Notes under the pieces: model-generated | What the model saw: the letters and a program-made list of their open reading frames with translations, nothing else | Told to the model about the DNA's origin: nothing | Database searches by the model: none | Translations under genes and position numbers: made by a program | In this document: in pieces, positions 14,131 to 14,788 of the stretch | Layout of the letters: every line of letters starts with the position of its first letter | Position numbering within the stretch: position 1 is the stretch's first letter | Source of the DNA: Elusimicrobiota bacterium | Lineage (GTDB): Bacteria > Elusimicrobiota > Elusimicrobia > UBA1565 > JACRDR01 | Assembly: GCA_016212845.1 (NCBI GenBank) | Contig: JACRDR010000503.1 | Location: forward strand, 1 to 14,788 | Direction of reading: 5' to 3' | Length of the DNA stretch: 14,788 nt

Positions 14131-14246
14131 GCCGATTTCGGTTTGCCGGGGACGCGAGCCGCGCTCCGGGCGCGGCTCGCTCGAGCGTCGGCCGCCGCCG
14201 AACGGTTGGCGGCGGCCTCCTAACGCCCCGGCAAACCGAAATCGGC
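14131..14246. repeat. 116-nt perfect inverted repeat enclosing two hairpins (cloverleaf-like element)
   Basis: A perfect 21-bp inverted repeat (14131-14151 and 14226-14246) encloses 74 nt. Inside are two further stems: an 11-bp hairpin (14154-14164 with 14170-14180, loop TCCGG) and a 10-bp hairpin (14190-14199 with 14208-14217, 8-nt loop). As RNA or extruded DNA this would be a three-way junction with short linkers. It begins 10 nt after the permease stop codon. No T-run follows on either strand, so it is not a standard terminator. It could be a structured non-coding RNA, a REP/BIME-like or MITE-like element, or a 3' mRNA stabiliser. Confidence 0.8.
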
Positions 14247-14365
14247 TCCGGTGTGGGCGCTATATGCTTTGGGACATAAGAAGGAATCGCGTCGAAGTGA
14301 CGATCGCGCCCAGGCTTCCAGCCAAGCTCGGCGGAGGCCGCCGGATCGAAGAGGACGATCGACGG
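14247..14365. other. Intergenic stretch without a supported gene
   Basis: Between the cloverleaf element and the 3' end of the minus-strand gene I see no convincing coding region. Two short plus-strand frames start here (about 14251 and 14264) but run into the minus-strand gene and have no ribosome site. A TATATG (14261-14266) is the only AT-rich spot of note. Confidence 0.4.
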
Positions 14366-14788
14366 CTAAGGGATCGGCGGGACGTCGCGGCAGAGGATGG
14401 GCACGCCTTTCGCTTGAACCGGGACCGCCCATTCGTCGAGCGTCCACGCTTGGGATAGGGACAGAAGCTGCGTCTTGATGAACTGGCGGGAGACTCCGTA
14501 CGGCGACTCGAGGCCTTTCGCTCGCGAGGCCGTGTCGTGGAGGGGCGCGAGGCGCGCGGCGCGCCGGACCGACTCGAGGATGTGTCGCGTCATGCAGAAG
14601 TAGTCGGGCTGGGGGAGTTCGGCGAGCCGGGCGTCGAGCTTCCGCTCGAGCGCGCGGCAGCCGGCTTCCGAGTCGCAGCGGCCGGCCAGGTCCTTGAGTT
14701 CGCGGGCGGCGGCTTTCGGGTCCCACGACACGGGCCGCGGGGCGGGAGGCACTCTTCCCGTCGCGAAGGACGGAGCGCCGCTCATCGA
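14366..14788 (-). CDS. Hypothetical protein, possibly truncated at the window edge
   Basis: The minus-strand frame ends at a TAG (14366-14368). It is open to the window edge, with an ATG at 14785, so it is either a 139-residue protein starting there or the C-terminal part of a longer one. I do not recognise a family. Visible features are an Ala/Pro/Arg-rich start (RVPPAPRPV), a helical charged region with two cysteines (Cys37 and Cys43 in RCDSEAGC), further cysteines at 64 and 132, and a Trp-containing stretch LSQAWTLDEWAVPV. Four cysteines and no clear cytoplasmic signature would fit an exported protein whose signal peptide lies upstream of the window, but this is speculation. It converges on the ABC transporter operon, with the cloverleaf element lying between them. 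Amino-acid composition is more balanced than in shadow frames, which supports coding. Confidence 0.55.
   Translation of the reverse strand, partial: SMSGAPSFATGRVPPAPRPVSWDPKAAARELKDLAGRCDSEAGCRALERKLDARLAELPQPDYFCMTRHILESVRRAARLAPLHDTASRAKGLESPYGVSRQFIKTQLLSLSQAWTLDEWAVPVQAKGVPILCRDVPPIP

Noticed and set aside
14131..14246. Reading the nested inverted repeat as a rho-independent terminator
   Set aside because: No run of T follows the outer stem on either strand, and the outer arms are 74 nt apart with two internal hairpins, unlike a standard terminator.
14131..14246. tRNA or CRISPR-like interpretation of the cloverleaf element
   Set aside because: It lacks a tRNA T-loop consensus (GTTCRANNC), an anticodon arm of normal size and a CCA-type end, and there is no repeated spacer unit.
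14122..14365. Minus-strand reading frame that stays open past the TAG at 14366, as if a stop codon interrupted a longer gene
   Set aside because: The frame looks protein-like for about 45 codons but has no known motif, then enters the inverted-repeat element; long open frames are common by chance at this GC content.
14264..14458. Small plus-strand ORF of 64 residues
   Set aside because: No ribosome site, Arg-rich composition and heavy overlap with the minus-strand gene's 3' end.

Overview
This is a gene-dense, GC-rich window (by eye about two thirds G+C) with many GTG starts, usable Shine-Dalgarno sites and overlapping stop/start codons. A periplasmic sugar-binding protein, a secreted NTF2-like protein and a LolCDE/MacB-type ABC pair suggest a diderm (Gram-negative-type) bacterium. 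I cannot place the phylum from sequence alone. The style would fit a GC-rich Elusimicrobiota, Myxococcota or similar lineage, but that is a guess. I see no tRNA, rRNA, CRISPR array, IS element or phage gene.

Layout. (1) 1-932, plus strand: the 3' end of an NAD-synthetase-family gene, translationally coupled to a small acyl/peptidyl carrier protein. (2) 990-2624, plus strand: a membrane glycosyltransferase 2 of the hyaluronan/chitin synthase type with a degenerate PilZ-like N-terminus. (3) 2625-2694: a convergent intergenic region packed with GGTGCGWCGCACC palindromes. (4) 11508 down to 2695, minus strand: a seven-gene operon in which every junction overlaps by 1-10 nt. In transcription order it encodes a UbiA-family prenyltransferase, an Rph/PEP-synthase-like phosphotransferase, a BtaA-like aminocarboxypropyl transferase, a DGK1/VTE5-type lipid or polyprenol kinase, a GNAT acyltransferase, an OleC-like acyl-AMP ligase and a XylF-like sugar-binding protein. 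(5) 11571-12149, minus strand: a secreted NTF2/SnoaL-like protein followed by a strong intrinsic terminator that ends only a few bases before the operon's first start codon. (6) 12233-14121, plus strand: an ABC ATPase and FtsX/MacB-type permease, coupled by a GTGA overlap. (7) 14131-14246: a striking 116-nt perfect inverted repeat enclosing two hairpins. (8) 14366-14788, minus strand: an unrecognised protein that may run off the window edge.

The best candidate for an undescribed system is the seven-gene minus-strand operon. Its enzymes look like a lipid or isoprenoid tailoring pathway: prenyl transfer, ATP-dependent phosphotransfer, SAM-dependent 3-amino-3-carboxypropyl transfer to a glyceride-type hydroxyl, CTP-dependent lipid-alcohol phosphorylation, acyl activation and acyl transfer. 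It is not the standard BtaA/BtaB betaine-lipid or OleABCD hydrocarbon pathway, because BtaB, OleA, OleB and OleD are not in the window. The product is inferred, not known.
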